A DNA stretch of 64,000 bases, taken from CAYPNP01 sp964412195 (lineage in GTDB: Bacteria > Acidobacteriota > JAAYUB01). The notes under the pieces were generated by a model. It was not told the DNA's origin and did not search any database. It saw only the letters and a program-made list of their open reading frames with translations. The stretch covers positions 124,001 through 188,000 of the forward strand of contig CAYPNP010000002.1 of NCBI GenBank assembly GCA_964412195.1, read 5' to 3'. Positions 40,951-49,810 of this stretch are shown one piece after another; position 1 is the first letter of the stretch, and the number at the start of each line of letters is the position of its first letter. The translations under genes and the position numbers were made by a program.

Positions 40951-41373
40951 TCAGATCTTGTGCAGGGTGACGTGAAAGATGTTGTAGGCCCAGTTCAGCA
41001 GCACCACGGCGATGGCCAGCACGATCGCCGCGATCTTCTCCCACCGCCCCAGCACCACCCGGACCGCCGGCCACTTCCAGATCCGGTGCCCGATCATGAA
41101 CACGATGATCCCCAGCACGTAGAAGAACACGGCGACCCCCAGCGGTGAGACCGCCAGGGCCCGCAAGAACTCGCCGTGGGTCATGTGGATGAAGCAGGTG
41201 GTCATGCCGCAGGTGGGGCACGGCAGCCCGGTGATGGCCCGGAAATGGCAGAGGGTGAACGGCAGGGCCTTGAAGGGAAAGAACCGGGCCAGCACCAGGC
41301 CGATGATTCCGAGGATGCCCAGCGCGTGCATCCCTTCCATCTTCCCCGGATTGTGGTTCAGGACAAACTTCAT
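40951..41373 (-). CDS. DUF2752 membrane protein
   Basis: 140 residues with three to four membrane helices. The signature G-L-P-C-P-T-C-G-M-T-T-C-F near residue 50 is that of DUF2752, whose function is unknown. It starts one base after the end of the MCE gene, so it belongs to the mla-like operon. The extra Cys in C-G-M-T-T-C could allow a disulfide or metal site. Confidence 0.85.
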   Translation of the reverse strand: MKFVLNHNPGKMEGMHALGILGIIGLVLARFFPFKALPFTLCHFRAITGLPCPTCGMTTCFIHMTHGEFLRALAVSPLGVAVFFYVLGIIVFMIGHRIWKWPAVRVVLGRWEKIAAIVLAIAVVLLNWAYNIFHVTLHKI

Positions 41374-41374
41374 A

Positions 41375-42730
41375 TCAGAACAATTTGAAGGTGATCCGGA
41401 GGTACTGCTTCGGGTTCTTCCGGATGTCGTACACCAGCTTGGCCAGTTCGGACAGAGCCTGGTTCAGGTTGTCGTAGAGCTGCCGGTCTTTCAGCAGCTG
41501 CCCGAGGGTGCCCTGCCCCTGGTCGATCTGCTCGAGGATGAGGCGGATGCGCTTCAAGGTGTCGCGGGTCTCCACGAAGACGGCGTCGTCCGTGGTGAGC
41601 TTCCCGAGGGTGCCCTCGCCCTGGTCGATCCGGGCGATGACCCGGTCGATCTTGGCCGAGACATCGCGCAGGTTGTTGTACAGTTCCGGGTCCTTGATCA
41701 GCTTGTTGACCGTCCCCTCGGACTGGTTCAGCCGCTGCACGAACTGCCGCAACTCGGTGGTGGTCGAGGTCAGCTCGTTGTACAGGGTCTTGTCGCGGAT
41801 GAGGCTGCCGACCGTCCCCTGGCTCTCGTGGATGTCTGTCATCACCATGCCCGCGCTCTTCACCGTGTGGTCAAGGCTGCCGAGGGTGGTCACCAGCGAG
41901 GCGTGCAGCTGGTCGCTGTTGATCAGCTGGCCGATGGTGCCCTCGCCCGCGTCCAGCTTGGACGCGATGCTCTTGACGCGCTCCGAGATGTCGCTGAAGT
42001 TGGCCAGGAGGTCGTTGGCGCTGACCATCAGCTGCCGCACGGTGGCCTCGCTGACGCCCTCGATGAAGATGTCGCCCTGGGGGGTCAGCCGCGCGGCCTG
42101 GCCGGAGCGGCCGATGCTGATGTCCACGTACTTGTCGCCCAGCAGGCCGATGGAGCCGATGGACACCTCCGAGTCCCGCTTGATCCAGCCGGCGTACTCC
42201 TTCTCGATCTGCAGCACCAGCCGGATGTTCTGCAGGTTGCCGCGGGCGGTCTTGAGGTCCTCGTCCAGCCCCTTCCGGGTCTTCTGCAACGCGGCCAGGC
42301 GGTTTTGCTCGGCGGCGAGATGGTCGTTCAACTCCTTCAACTCTCCGGGCTTGGCGACCGCCTGCTGCTTTTCCAGCTCGGCGATCCGGTCGCGGGACTG
42401 CTGAATTGTCCGGTTGTACCGCTCCATGTCCTTCTGGATCTTATCGATCTGCGCCAGAGTATCCCGGTTGGAAACCGTGTCGGGCAGCGTGGGGTCGAGC
42501 CGGATTGCGTCCACGTTGCCGATCTCGATGCCGTTGAGCCAGACCGGGGCCCCCAGCTTGAGGCCGGAGGTGTTGGGGAGGTACGAGACGGCCGTGACCT
42601 TCGGGATGAAGAAGCCGCGGCCTCCGCTGACCCGGAAGATCATGAAGATCAGGATGATGAAGCTGCCGATGACGAAGATGCCCACCCGCAGTTCCCGCCA
42701 GTTGAAGCCTTTCTTTTTCTTGTCCGCCAC
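41375..42730 (-). CDS. mlaD: MCE-domain lipid transport protein (MlaD-like) with coiled-coil insertion
   Basis: 451 residues if started at GTG 42730 (GAGGGGG seven bases upstream); the frame is open to 42781. One membrane helix (about 15-34), then an MCE domain split in two: strands at 38-80 (P-K-V-T-A-V-S-Y-L ... G-I-E-I-G-N-V-D) and 168-215 (L-V-L-Q-I ... G-L-L-G-D-K-Y-V-D-I), separated by about 85 residues of coiled coil (Q-I-D-K-I-Q-K-D-M-E-R ... A-A-E-Q-N-R-L-A-A-L-Q-K). The C-terminal half has five repeats of G-E/Q-G-T-x-G-x-L-x-x-D-x-x-L-Y. A periplasmic hexameric lipid tunnel is expected. Confidence 0.88.
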   Translation of the reverse strand: MADKKKKGFNWRELRVGIFVIGSFIILIFMIFRVSGGRGFFIPKVTAVSYLPNTSGLKLGAPVWLNGIEIGNVDAIRLDPTLPDTVSNRDTLAQIDKIQKDMERYNRTIQQSRDRIAELEKQQAVAKPGELKELNDHLAAEQNRLAALQKTRKGLDEDLKTARGNLQNIRLVLQIEKEYAGWIKRDSEVSIGSIGLLGDKYVDISIGRSGQAARLTPQGDIFIEGVSEATVRQLMVSANDLLANFSDISERVKSIASKLDAGEGTIGQLINSDQLHASLVTTLGSLDHTVKSAGMVMTDIHESQGTVGSLIRDKTLYNELTSTTTELRQFVQRLNQSEGTVNKLIKDPELYNNLRDVSAKIDRVIARIDQGEGTLGKLTTDDAVFVETRDTLKRIRLILEQIDQGQGTLGQLLKDRQLYDNLNQALSELAKLVYDIRKNPKQYLRITFKLF

Positions 42731-42758
42731 CGTCCGACCCCCTCGCACGAAGGATTGG

Positions 42759-43550
42759 TCACGAAATGAATTCCCGGACATAGGGGTCCGGGCATTCCTG
42801 CAGCTCCGGCAGGCTCCCGCTGAACACGAAACGCCCGTCGTGGAGCACGCTGAACCGGGTATGCGAATAGCAGAAGTCCGGCCCCTCCCGCTGCAGGGAG
42901 ATGCCGCCTTCTCCGTCCACCAGGGCGCTGTAGCTGGCCATGAACCAGGCGGCGTTCAGGTCGTGGGTCACCACGACCGAGGCGATCCCCTCGAGGTCCC
43001 GCAGCATCACCATGAGGTCGCAGATGGTCCGCGCGGTCACCGGGTCCAGACCGGCCGTCGGCTCGTCGTAGAGCAGGATCCGCGGCCGGCCTGCCATGGC
43101 CCGGGCGATGGCCACCCGGCGGCGCATCCCGCCGGACAGCTCCGAGGGCATGAGGCCCGCCGTGTGCGCCAGCCCGACGAAGCCCAGCAGGCGGGCCACC
43201 AGTTCGTCGATTTCGCCCTCGTCCCAGCCGCCCTCGTCGTAGAGACGATAGGCGACGTTCTGCCGGACGGTGAGCGAGTCGAACAGGGCCCCCTCCTGGA
43301 ACACGACGCCCATTTTCAGGCGGACCGGGATCAACTGGCTCTCCCTCAGGCGGGTGATGTCCTCGCCGTCGACCACGATCCGGCCCCGGTCGCAGCGGTC
43401 CAGCCCGCAGATCAGCCGGAGGAGCGTCGACTTGCCGGAGCCGCTGCCGCCGAAGATCACCAGGCTTTCGGCCGGGCCGACCCGGAGATTGATCCGGTCC
43501 AGGACCGTCTCATGGTTGTACTCCTTGCTGACATCCTGCAGCTGGATCAT
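42759..43550 (-). CDS. mlaF: ABC transporter ATP-binding protein MlaF-like
   Basis: 263 residues. Walker A G-G-S-G-S-G-K-S-T, Q-loop V-F-Q-E-G-A-L-F-D, signature E-L-S-G-G-M-R-R-R, Walker B I-L-L-Y-D-E-P-T-A-G-L-D, H-loop T-H-D. The F-Q-E-G-A-L-F-D and L-S-G-G-M-x-x-R sequences are characteristic of the MlaF/Mkl branch that powers MCE lipid transport. Lies between the permease and MCE genes, four bases from the former. The C-terminal tail is longer than average. Confidence 0.93.
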   Translation of the reverse strand: MIQLQDVSKEYNHETVLDRINLRVGPAESLVIFGGSGSGKSTLLRLICGLDRCDRGRIVVDGEDITRLRESQLIPVRLKMGVVFQEGALFDSLTVRQNVAYRLYDEGGWDEGEIDELVARLLGFVGLAHTAGLMPSELSGGMRRRVAIARAMAGRPRILLYDEPTAGLDPVTARTICDLMVMLRDLEGIASVVVTHDLNAAWFMASYSALVDGEGGISLQREGPDFCYSHTRFSVLHDGRFVFSGSLPELQECPDPYVREFIS

Positions 43551-43554
43551 CGCG

Positions 43555-44319
43555 TCACTCGGTCAATCCCAGGATCAGCTTGTTCAAGAAGAAATCCGAG
43601 ATGATCACCATCAGGGAGGCGACCACCACGGACCGGGTGGTCGACTTGCCCACGCCCTGGGTGCCGCCCCACGTCCGCAGGCCCTGGTGGCAGCCGACCA
43701 GGGCCACGATGAAACCGAACACCAGCGGCTTGGTCAGGCCGCCGATCAGGTCGTTGTAATTCAAGCCGTCGAACGCCACGGACCAGTACAGCGAGGACCG
43801 CAGCTTCAGCTCGTACATCGAGACCAGCCAGCCGCCCACCAGACCGAAGAAGTCGCAGACGGCGGTCAGCAGCGGCCCGAGGGACACCGTGGCCATCATC
43901 CGCGGGGTGACCAGCTTCTTGATCGGGTCGGTGCCCAGGGCCCGCATGGCGTTGATCTGGTCGGTCACCATCATGGAACCCAGCTCCGAGGCAATGCCCG
44001 AACCCACCCGCCCGGCCAGCATGAGCGCCGACAGGACCGGCCCCAGCTCGCGGACCAGGCTGACGGAGACCAGCTGCCCGGTCAGGCCCACCGCGCCGAA
44101 CGACCGCAGCGAGCTGGCCGTCTGGAGGGCCAGGACGGCGCCGGTGAAAAATCCCGTCAACAGGATGATGGGAAGGGAGCCAACCCCGAGGAGGTCCATC
44201 TGTTCCAGGGTCTCGCGGATGTAGCGCGGCCGGCGGAAGAGGTTCACGATGGCCTTGCCGGCCAGGACGCTGAATTCCTGGACCTCGACAACGAACGCGA
44301 TGAGCATGCTGAGGAACAT
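43555..44319 (-). CDS. mlaE: MlaE-family lipid ABC permease
   Basis: 254 residues from ATG 44319 (GTGGA seven bases upstream; a TTG at 44325 is possible). Five membrane helices and the MlaE/YrbE signature: L-R-S-F-G-A ... V-R-E-L-G-P-V-L-S-A-L-M-L-A-G-R-V-G-S-G-I-A-S-E-L-G-S-M, then D-Q-I-N-A-M-R-A-L-G-T-D-P. First gene of the mlaE-mlaF-mlaD-DUF2752 operon. It moves phospholipid between inner membrane and MCE protein. Periplasmic MlaC is absent, as in other organisms whose MCE proteins bridge the gap. Confidence 0.93.
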   Translation of the reverse strand: MFLSMLIAFVVEVQEFSVLAGKAIVNLFRRPRYIRETLEQMDLLGVGSLPIILLTGFFTGAVLALQTASSLRSFGAVGLTGQLVSVSLVRELGPVLSALMLAGRVGSGIASELGSMMVTDQINAMRALGTDPIKKLVTPRMMATVSLGPLLTAVCDFFGLVGGWLVSMYELKLRSSLYWSVAFDGLNYNDLIGGLTKPLVFGFIVALVGCHQGLRTWGGTQGVGKSTTRSVVVASLMVIISDFFLNKLILGLTE

Positions 44320-44520
44320 CGGCAATCCACGCAGGCCGAATTCGGATGAATCTCGTGCTTAATGATACACGGACAGGTTCAGCGGGGGCAACGCTTTTGT
44401 TGGAGTCGGACGAACGTCGCCGCTTTGGACGTTTTCGCCGCCGGCGGCGACTGACGGACAGACCCCATGACGAGCAAGATCGATCACCGGTCACCGGTCA
44501 GCCGTCGATTACGAGCACGA

Positions 44521-45405
44521 TTACGAGCGAGGATGGTACTTCTTATAGATTTCCTTCAGGCGGGACTGGGTGACGAAGGTGTAGATCTGGGTGGTGGAGA
44601 TGTCCGCGTGGCCCAGCATCAGCTGCAGCGAGCGCAGGTCGGCCCCCCGCTCCAGCAGGTGGGTGGCAAACGAGTGGCGCAGCAGGTGCGGGGTGATGTT
44701 CTTGACGATCCCCGCCTTCAGGCCATAGCGCTTGATCATTTTCCAGAATCCCTGCCGGGTCAGCGGCTTGCCCTGGCGGTTGAGGAACAGGTAGGGCTCC
44801 GGCTCCTTCAGCAGCAGGTTCCGCCCCTCGCGGATGTACCTCAGGATCCAGTCGCGGGCCTGGTTGCCCACCGGGATGATCCGCTCCTTGCTCCCCTTCC
44901 CCAGGCAGGTCATGTAGCCGATCTGCAGGTTGAGGTCCTGCACCTTCACCTTGACCAGCTCCGACACCCGCAGCCCGGTGGCGTAGAGCAGCTCCAGCAT
45001 CGCCTTGTCGCGCAGCCCCTCGGGCGTGGCCGGATCCGCCTGCGCCAGGAGCCGGTCCACCTCGTCGGGCCGCAGGTACTTCGGCAGGGTCTGCCAACGC
45101 TTGGGGGATTCCAGCAGCTCGGCCGGGTCCTGGCGGATGTGGCCGTCGGCGGCGAGGAAACGGAAGAAGCTTCGTAGGCTGGCCACGCCGCGGGCGATGG
45201 AGGCGGGCTTGTACCCGGCGGAATAAAGTCCCTTGAGATAGTCCACCAGGTCCAACCGCTCGACCTCGGTCAGTTCCCGGCCCTTCTGCTCGAGATAATT
45301 CCGGAACCGGTCGAGGTCATGGCGATAGCTCTCGATGGTGTTGGCGGCGAGTCCCTTCTCCACCACCAGGTAGGTCAGGAACTCCTGGAAAAAGTCCCGG
45401 CTCAT
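44521..45405 (-). CDS. xerD: Tyrosine recombinase XerD
   Basis: 294 residues: SAM-like core-binding domain (1-100) and catalytic domain (about 110-290). The catalytic residues are R in T-G-L-R-V-S-E-L, K in G-K-G-S-K-E-R, H-x-x-R in H-L-L-R-H-S-F-A-T-H-L, H in L-G-H-A-D-I-S-T-T and nucleophile Y in Q-I-Y-T-F-V. Length and lay-out match XerC/XerD, which resolve chromosome dimers at dif. The start overlaps the MBL gene by ATGA, an operon position rather than a mobile-element context. Confidence 0.92.
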   Translation of the reverse strand: MSRDFFQEFLTYLVVEKGLAANTIESYRHDLDRFRNYLEQKGRELTEVERLDLVDYLKGLYSAGYKPASIARGVASLRSFFRFLAADGHIRQDPAELLESPKRWQTLPKYLRPDEVDRLLAQADPATPEGLRDKAMLELLYATGLRVSELVKVKVQDLNLQIGYMTCLGKGSKERIIPVGNQARDWILRYIREGRNLLLKEPEPYLFLNRQGKPLTRQGFWKMIKRYGLKAGIVKNITPHLLRHSFATHLLERGADLRSLQLMLGHADISTTQIYTFVTQSRLKEIYKKYHPRS

Positions 45406-46040
45406 AGGCCCAGCTGGAGGTACGGATTGTGCCGCCGCTCCTCGCCGACGGTGGATGCCGGGCCGTGGCCGGGCAGCACCCGGATCTCGTCGGGCAAACT
45501 CATGATCTTGTCCCGGATCGAGTGCAGCAGCTGTTCAAAGTCCCCGCCCGGCAGGTCGGTCCGGCCCACCCCGCCGGCGAACAGGGTGTCGCCGGTGAAG
45601 CAGAGGTCCTCCACGAGGAGGCAGCAGCCGCCCGGCGTGTGGCCGGGGGTGTGCCGCACGGTCAGCGCCAGCCGCCCCAGCGTGAGGCGGGAGCCCTCCT
45701 CCAACAGGCCGGCCGGCTTCGGGCAGGGCCGCGTCCCGAGGATCACGGCCAGGCCGAAGATGTCCTCCGCCTGGGTGAGCCACAGGTCGTCCTTGGGAAA
45801 ATACAACGGGATTCCGAAGGCCTCGACCACGTCGGCGTCGGCGGACCAGTGGTCGAGGTGCCCGTGGGTGTTCACCACCATGGCCGGATTCCAGCCCAAC
45901 TCCCGCAGGTGGAAAATGATTTCCTCGCCGTTCGTCCCGGGATCGATGATCGCCGCAGCCCGGGTCTCGGCGCACGCCAGCAGGTAGCAATTCACTTCCA
46001 GCGGGCCGACGATCACCGTTTCCAGTTCGTACTTCGCCAC
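45402..46040 (-). CDS. MBL-fold hydrolase (glyoxalase II-like)
   Basis: 212 residues. H-x-H-x-D-H in T-H-G-H-L-D-H-W (about 56-62), later H in R-H-T-P-G-H-T-P-G and D in F-T-G-D-T-L-F, final H in V-L-P-G-H-G-P. This is the compact glyoxalase II-like group (YcbL type), acting on thioesters such as S-lactoylglutathione or a related thiol ester; substrate unproven. Eight bases follow the sensor gene upstream, and its stop overlaps the xerD start. Confidence 0.9.
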   Translation of the reverse strand: MAKYELETVIVGPLEVNCYLLACAETRAAAIIDPGTNGEEIIFHLRELGWNPAMVVNTHGHLDHWSADADVVEAFGIPLYFPKDDLWLTQAEDIFGLAVILGTRPCPKPAGLLEEGSRLTLGRLALTVRHTPGHTPGGCCLLVEDLCFTGDTLFAGGVGRTDLPGGDFEQLLHSIRDKIMSLPDEIRVLPGHGPASTVGEERRHNPYLQLGL

Positions 46041-46048
46041 CGCGCCTC

Positions 46049-47953
46049 CTACTCCGCTGCCACTCCGGGGAAGCTCAGCCGGAAGAGGAATCCCCGCTGG
46101 GTGTCCGCCCGCAGCTCCATCCGCCCGCCTTGCCGCGTGATCGTGCGGCTGGCCAGGACGTGGTGGAAGTCCCTCTGCAGGTCCGGCAACCCGGCGGCCG
46201 CCACCGGCGCCCGCCCGGCGCTTTCGCCCGGCTGAAACCTCACCAGGAGCTCCACCTGATCCTCCTTCGCCACGCCCACCGCCTGCAGCCGGCCGGCGGA
46301 GGCGAAATCCAACAGCCGCTCCAAGAACTGCTGCATCGCCAGGGCGGTGACGTCGGGATCGATCCGGAGCCGCTGGAGGCGGGTGTCGAAACGGGTTTCC
46401 AATTCGATTTTCTTCAGCACCGCCTTGGTGCGGACGGCCTGGAAGACCCGGGCAAAGAACTCCCTGGCGTCCACGTGATCCGTCCTGAAGACGAAATCCC
46501 CATCGGTGATGATGCGGGACAGTTCCAGTTTCTGGACGCTTTTCTCGATCTTGTCCAGCTCACCGGAGCAGTTGCGGAAGAAGACCGGGTCGTGGGCCGC
46601 CGGCGCGGTGGTCTTGAAGTTGTCCTCCCCCAGCTGCAGGAAGCCCCGCAGCGAGGTCACATTCATCCGTACCGCCTGCGTCAGGTTGAAAATGGCGTTG
46701 TAATTGGTGACTTCCCGGAGAACCAGCTCGTTCTCCTCCAGCATTCGGCGGGCCATCGAGAGCTCCTGCTGCAGCCGCTCGACCTCGGCCGATCTTTTGC
46801 CGATCTCTTCCTGGAAGAAGATCATTTTCCGGAGCACGAATGAGCCGATCTCCGCGAGGCGGATGATGGTGCTGAGCGTGCCGGTCCGGAACGGATTGGG
46901 CGTCCGGGACTCGAACACGATGTAGCCGAAGATCTGGTGGAAGGTGACCAGCGGCACGATGAGGATCGCCTTCAGTGCGCTCGGCGGGTACGGCAGTGCG
47001 TACTTCTTGACGAGCCCGAGCGGGTCCGGGCCGTACAGCATCTGCCGGCCGCGCTCCAGCTCCTGCCGGGCCTTCGGAACGAGCTGGAGGACCAGCTCCT
47101 CCTCGATCAGGGCGCCGTTTCGCACCCGGAGTTCGCCTTCCTGCTCCAACAGGATGGTGACGCTGGTCTGGGAGTAGGTGTCCCGGAAGTAATCGAACAT
47201 CGCGTCGAACAGGTTGTCGAGGGCAGCGAAGGTGGCGATCTCGGTCAGGAAGACCGAGACGACGTTGGCCTCCTCGGTGCGGAAGGCGATTTCGCCCTGG
47301 AGCAGGCGGTAGGAAACCAGGGCCTCGAACAGCTTGCCGATCCGGTGGAGCTCCTTCTCCCGGCGGTCCAGCTCCGCGGCCGGCAGGCAGAAGACCATCG
47401 CCCCGCTGGGCGTGCCCCGCGGAAACAGCGGGAAAATCAAGGCGGGCTGGGCGGGCAGGCCCCCTTCGGGATTCACGAACTCCGGATTCTCCCCGGTCCC
47501 GATCCGGAAAGGGGACGGGGTCCCTCCGGCCGCCGGCGAGAGGCGCTGCGGCAGCCATTCCAGGAATCTCTCGGACACCACGGCCGGCACGGGCACCTGC
47601 AGCACCATCCCTTCGCCCCCGTTGCACTCAGGACAGAAAATGCCCGCGTAGCCCATTTTCAGGTGGCGGACGAAGAAGTCGAGCAGGTCCTGCAGCTGGG
47701 GGACGGCGCTTTCCACCTCGGCGATGACGCCGAACGCCTTGTCCTGGAGCTGTTCCTTGAACGCGAGTTCGGCGGCGAGTCCCTGCAGGGACTGCTCCTT
47801 GGCCTTGACATCGCGGTCGAAGCGGTACAGCTTCCGGAACAGGAACGCCACGAGCACCAGGAGGACGAGGCAGCCGCCCAGCACGCCGTAGGAAATCCAC
47901 TCCATCGTCGCGAGCGGTATCTGCGGACCGGCCGGCATGCCCATCTTCGCCAT
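46049..47953 (-). CDS. Membrane GAF sensor with degenerate histidine-kinase module
   Basis: 634 residues. Membrane helix about 18-42, two GAF-like regions (about 75-220 and 225-385), a coiled coil (390-425) and a DHp/ATPase-like tail (430-630). The DHp-like helix reads Y-N-A-I-F-N-L-T-Q-A-V-R-M-N with no phosphoacceptor His, and I find no clear N-box or G-x-G ATP lid. It is therefore probably a non-catalytic sensor scaffold. C-P-E-C-N near residue 107 could bind metal. The first ATG (47953) is too close to AAGG; ATG at 47944 fits better. Operon with the MBL and xerD genes. Confidence 0.65.
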   Translation of the reverse strand: MAKMGMPAGPQIPLATMEWISYGVLGGCLVLLVLVAFLFRKLYRFDRDVKAKEQSLQGLAAELAFKEQLQDKAFGVIAEVESAVPQLQDLLDFFVRHLKMGYAGIFCPECNGGEGMVLQVPVPAVVSERFLEWLPQRLSPAAGGTPSPFRIGTGENPEFVNPEGGLPAQPALIFPLFPRGTPSGAMVFCLPAAELDRREKELHRIGKLFEALVSYRLLQGEIAFRTEEANVVSVFLTEIATFAALDNLFDAMFDYFRDTYSQTSVTILLEQEGELRVRNGALIEEELVLQLVPKARQELERGRQMLYGPDPLGLVKKYALPYPPSALKAILIVPLVTFHQIFGYIVFESRTPNPFRTGTLSTIIRLAEIGSFVLRKMIFFQEEIGKRSAEVERLQQELSMARRMLEENELVLREVTNYNAIFNLTQAVRMNVTSLRGFLQLGEDNFKTTAPAAHDPVFFRNCSGELDKIEKSVQKLELSRIITDGDFVFRTDHVDAREFFARVFQAVRTKAVLKKIELETRFDTRLQRLRIDPDVTALAMQQFLERLLDFASAGRLQAVGVAKEDQVELLVRFQPGESAGRAPVAAAGLPDLQRDFHHVLASRTITRQGGRMELRADTQRGFLFRLSFPGVAAE

Positions 47954-48089
47954 CCTTGCCTAAAGAATTGCTAGACTGCAATTTGCACGTATTATGGCAC
48001 CGCCCCCACGCGGAGTCAAATCCAAACTTCCTCTTGCAATCGCCGGACCGATCCGGTATGGTGAACAGCCGAACGACACCGAGGGCGCC

Positions 48090-48746
48090 ATGTTCACCAA
48101 ACTGATCGGGGATTTGGGACGCATCCTGCTGAACCTGCTGACGGCCGGGCTCAGCCGGATCAAGATCAATCCCAACCTGCTGACCCTGCTCGGCTTCGTC
48201 ATCAACATCGGCGCCGCCGTGGCCATCGTCCGGGACCACTTCGTCACCGCCGGGTGGATCATGTTCGCCGCGGGCGCCATGGACATGCTGGATGGGGCCG
48301 TGGCCCGCAGCACCAACACCGCCTCGGAGTTCGGCGCGTTCTTCGACAGCATCATCGACCGCTACTCCGACATCGTGCTCTACCTGGGCCTGATCATCCA
48401 CTACGGCCACCAGTACCGCATGACCTACATCGTCCTGGTGGGCATCTGCATCATGGGCTCCATGATGACCAGCTACGCCCGGGCCCGCGCCGAGTGCCTG
48501 CTGCCGAGCTGCAAGGTCGGTTTCCTCGAGCGGCCCGAGCGGATCGTCCTGCTGATCCTGGGCGCCTGGTTCTACCGGATGGAGCACGTGCTCTGGGTCA
48601 TCGCCATCCTGTCCAACTGGACGGTCATCAGCCGGATCTTCTACACCTGGAGAGAACTCCCGAAGGTGAACATCCTCCGGCCCATGGCGCAACCCCCCGC
48701 CGCCGCCCCGGACGCAGCCGGCCCCGCGGCCCCCGCCTCCAATTAA
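48090..48746 (+). CDS. CDP-alcohol phosphatidyltransferase
   Basis: 218 residues from ATG 48090 (GAGGG five bases upstream). The full family motif D-x2-D-G-x2-A-R-x8-G-x3-D-x3-D is present near 69-91 (D-M-L-D-G-A-V-A-R ... G-A-F-F-D-S-I-I-D). Five to six membrane helices. It swaps CMP of a CDP-diacylglycerol for an alcohol; glycerol-3-phosphate, inositol phosphate or another acceptor are all possible. The C-terminal Pro/Ala-rich tail is unremarkable. A single gene, convergent with mltG. Confidence 0.87.
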   Translation: MFTKLIGDLGRILLNLLTAGLSRIKINPNLLTLLGFVINIGAAVAIVRDHFVTAGWIMFAAGAMDMLDGAVARSTNTASEFGAFFDSIIDRYSDIVLYLGLIIHYGHQYRMTYIVLVGICIMGSMMTSYARARAECLLPSCKVGFLERPERIVLLILGAWFYRMEHVLWVIAILSNWTVISRIFYTWRELPKVNILRPMAQPPAAAPDAAGPAAPASN

Positions 48747-48775
48747 CTCATCCAACGGATGATTGACCCCGCCAG

Positions 48776-49810
48776 CTAGGAGCCCCGCTGGTACTTGCGG
48801 ACCGCCCGGTTGTGCGCCCGCAGGTCCTCGGAGAAGACGTGGTGCCCGTCGTTGCGGGACACGAAATAGAGGTAGCCGGTTTCCGCCGGCCGGAGCGCGG
48901 CGCGGATGGCCGGGAGGCCGGGATTGCAGATCGGCCCCGGCGGCAGGCCCTTGCGGCGGTAGGTGTTGTAAGGGGAATCCCGGCGCAGGTCGCTCCGGTG
49001 AATCTCGCCGTCCCATCCCCCCCGGTCCAGCCACTCCGCGTAAATCACCGTGGGATCGCACTGGAGGGGCATGCCCCGGCGGAGGCGGTTGGCCAGGACC
49101 GAGGCGACCAGGGGGCGCTCCTCGGGCGCGCCCGTCTCCTTCTCCACCAGGGAGGCCAGTGTCAGCGCCTGCCGCCGGGCCGGGCCCGCCGCGGCCTCCG
49201 CGAGCGCCGGGGCCGCGACCGCGCGGAAGCGGGCCAGCATGGCCTCGATGACCGCGTGCTCGTCGGCGTCCAGGGGGAAGCGGTAAGTGTCGGGGAAGAG
49301 GTACCCTTCCAGCGAGTCGGCCGCCGGATCGAGGTCCCGGACCCGCCCGGCGTCACGCCAGATCTCCAGGTAGCGGCGGCTCGCGCCCAGGCCCGCTGCC
49401 TCGAGGCGGGCGAACATCCGCACCGAGGCCCAGCCCTCCGGCAGGGTGACCGTCACCGAGGCCACCCGCCCCTCCACCAGCGTCCGGATGACCTCGTCCA
49501 GGGCGAGGGGGCGGTCGAAGCGGTACGTGCCCGCCTGTATGCGGCGGGACAGCTCCTGCCGTTCCAGCCGCCAGAGAAACACCCGCGCCAGCGGGACGAC
49601 GCCCGCCTGTTCCAGGTCGGCCGCCACCCGGGCGGCCTGCGCGCCGGGGGCCACCCGGAAGATCCGGCTCTCCTCGAGGTAGCCCTGGTACGGGGCTTCA
49701 AACAGGAAATGCTGCCAGTATCCCCACTCGTGCGACGCCCAGAGGGCCAGCGCGACGGAAGCCGCCGCCAGTGCCGCGAGGAGCCAGATCTTACCAGCGC
49801 GCCAGGACAA
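48776..49810 (-). CDS. mltG: Endolytic murein transglycosylase MltG
   Basis: 344 residues: N-terminal membrane helix (about 8-28), LysM-like subdomain (about 45-110) and the YceG catalytic domain. Catalytic Glu lies in A-S-L-V-E-K-E (about 222), with L-E-G-Y-L-F-P-D-T-Y near 166 and S-P-Y-N-T-Y near 280, then P-G-P-I-C-N-P-G. It cuts nascent peptidoglycan strands at the inner membrane and sets glycan length. Overlaps the ruvX gene by 20 bases; mltG-ruvX pairs are common. Confidence 0.93.
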   Translation of the reverse strand: MSWRAGKIWLLAALAAASVALALWASHEWGYWQHFLFEAPYQGYLEESRIFRVAPGAQAARVAADLEQAGVVPLARVFLWRLERQELSRRIQAGTYRFDRPLALDEVIRTLVEGRVASVTVTLPEGWASVRMFARLEAAGLGASRRYLEIWRDAGRVRDLDPAADSLEGYLFPDTYRFPLDADEHAVIEAMLARFRAVAAPALAEAAAGPARRQALTLASLVEKETGAPEERPLVASVLANRLRRGMPLQCDPTVIYAEWLDRGGWDGEIHRSDLRRDSPYNTYRRKGLPPGPICNPGLPAIRAALRPAETGYLYFVSRNDGHHVFSEDLRAHNRAVRKYQRGS

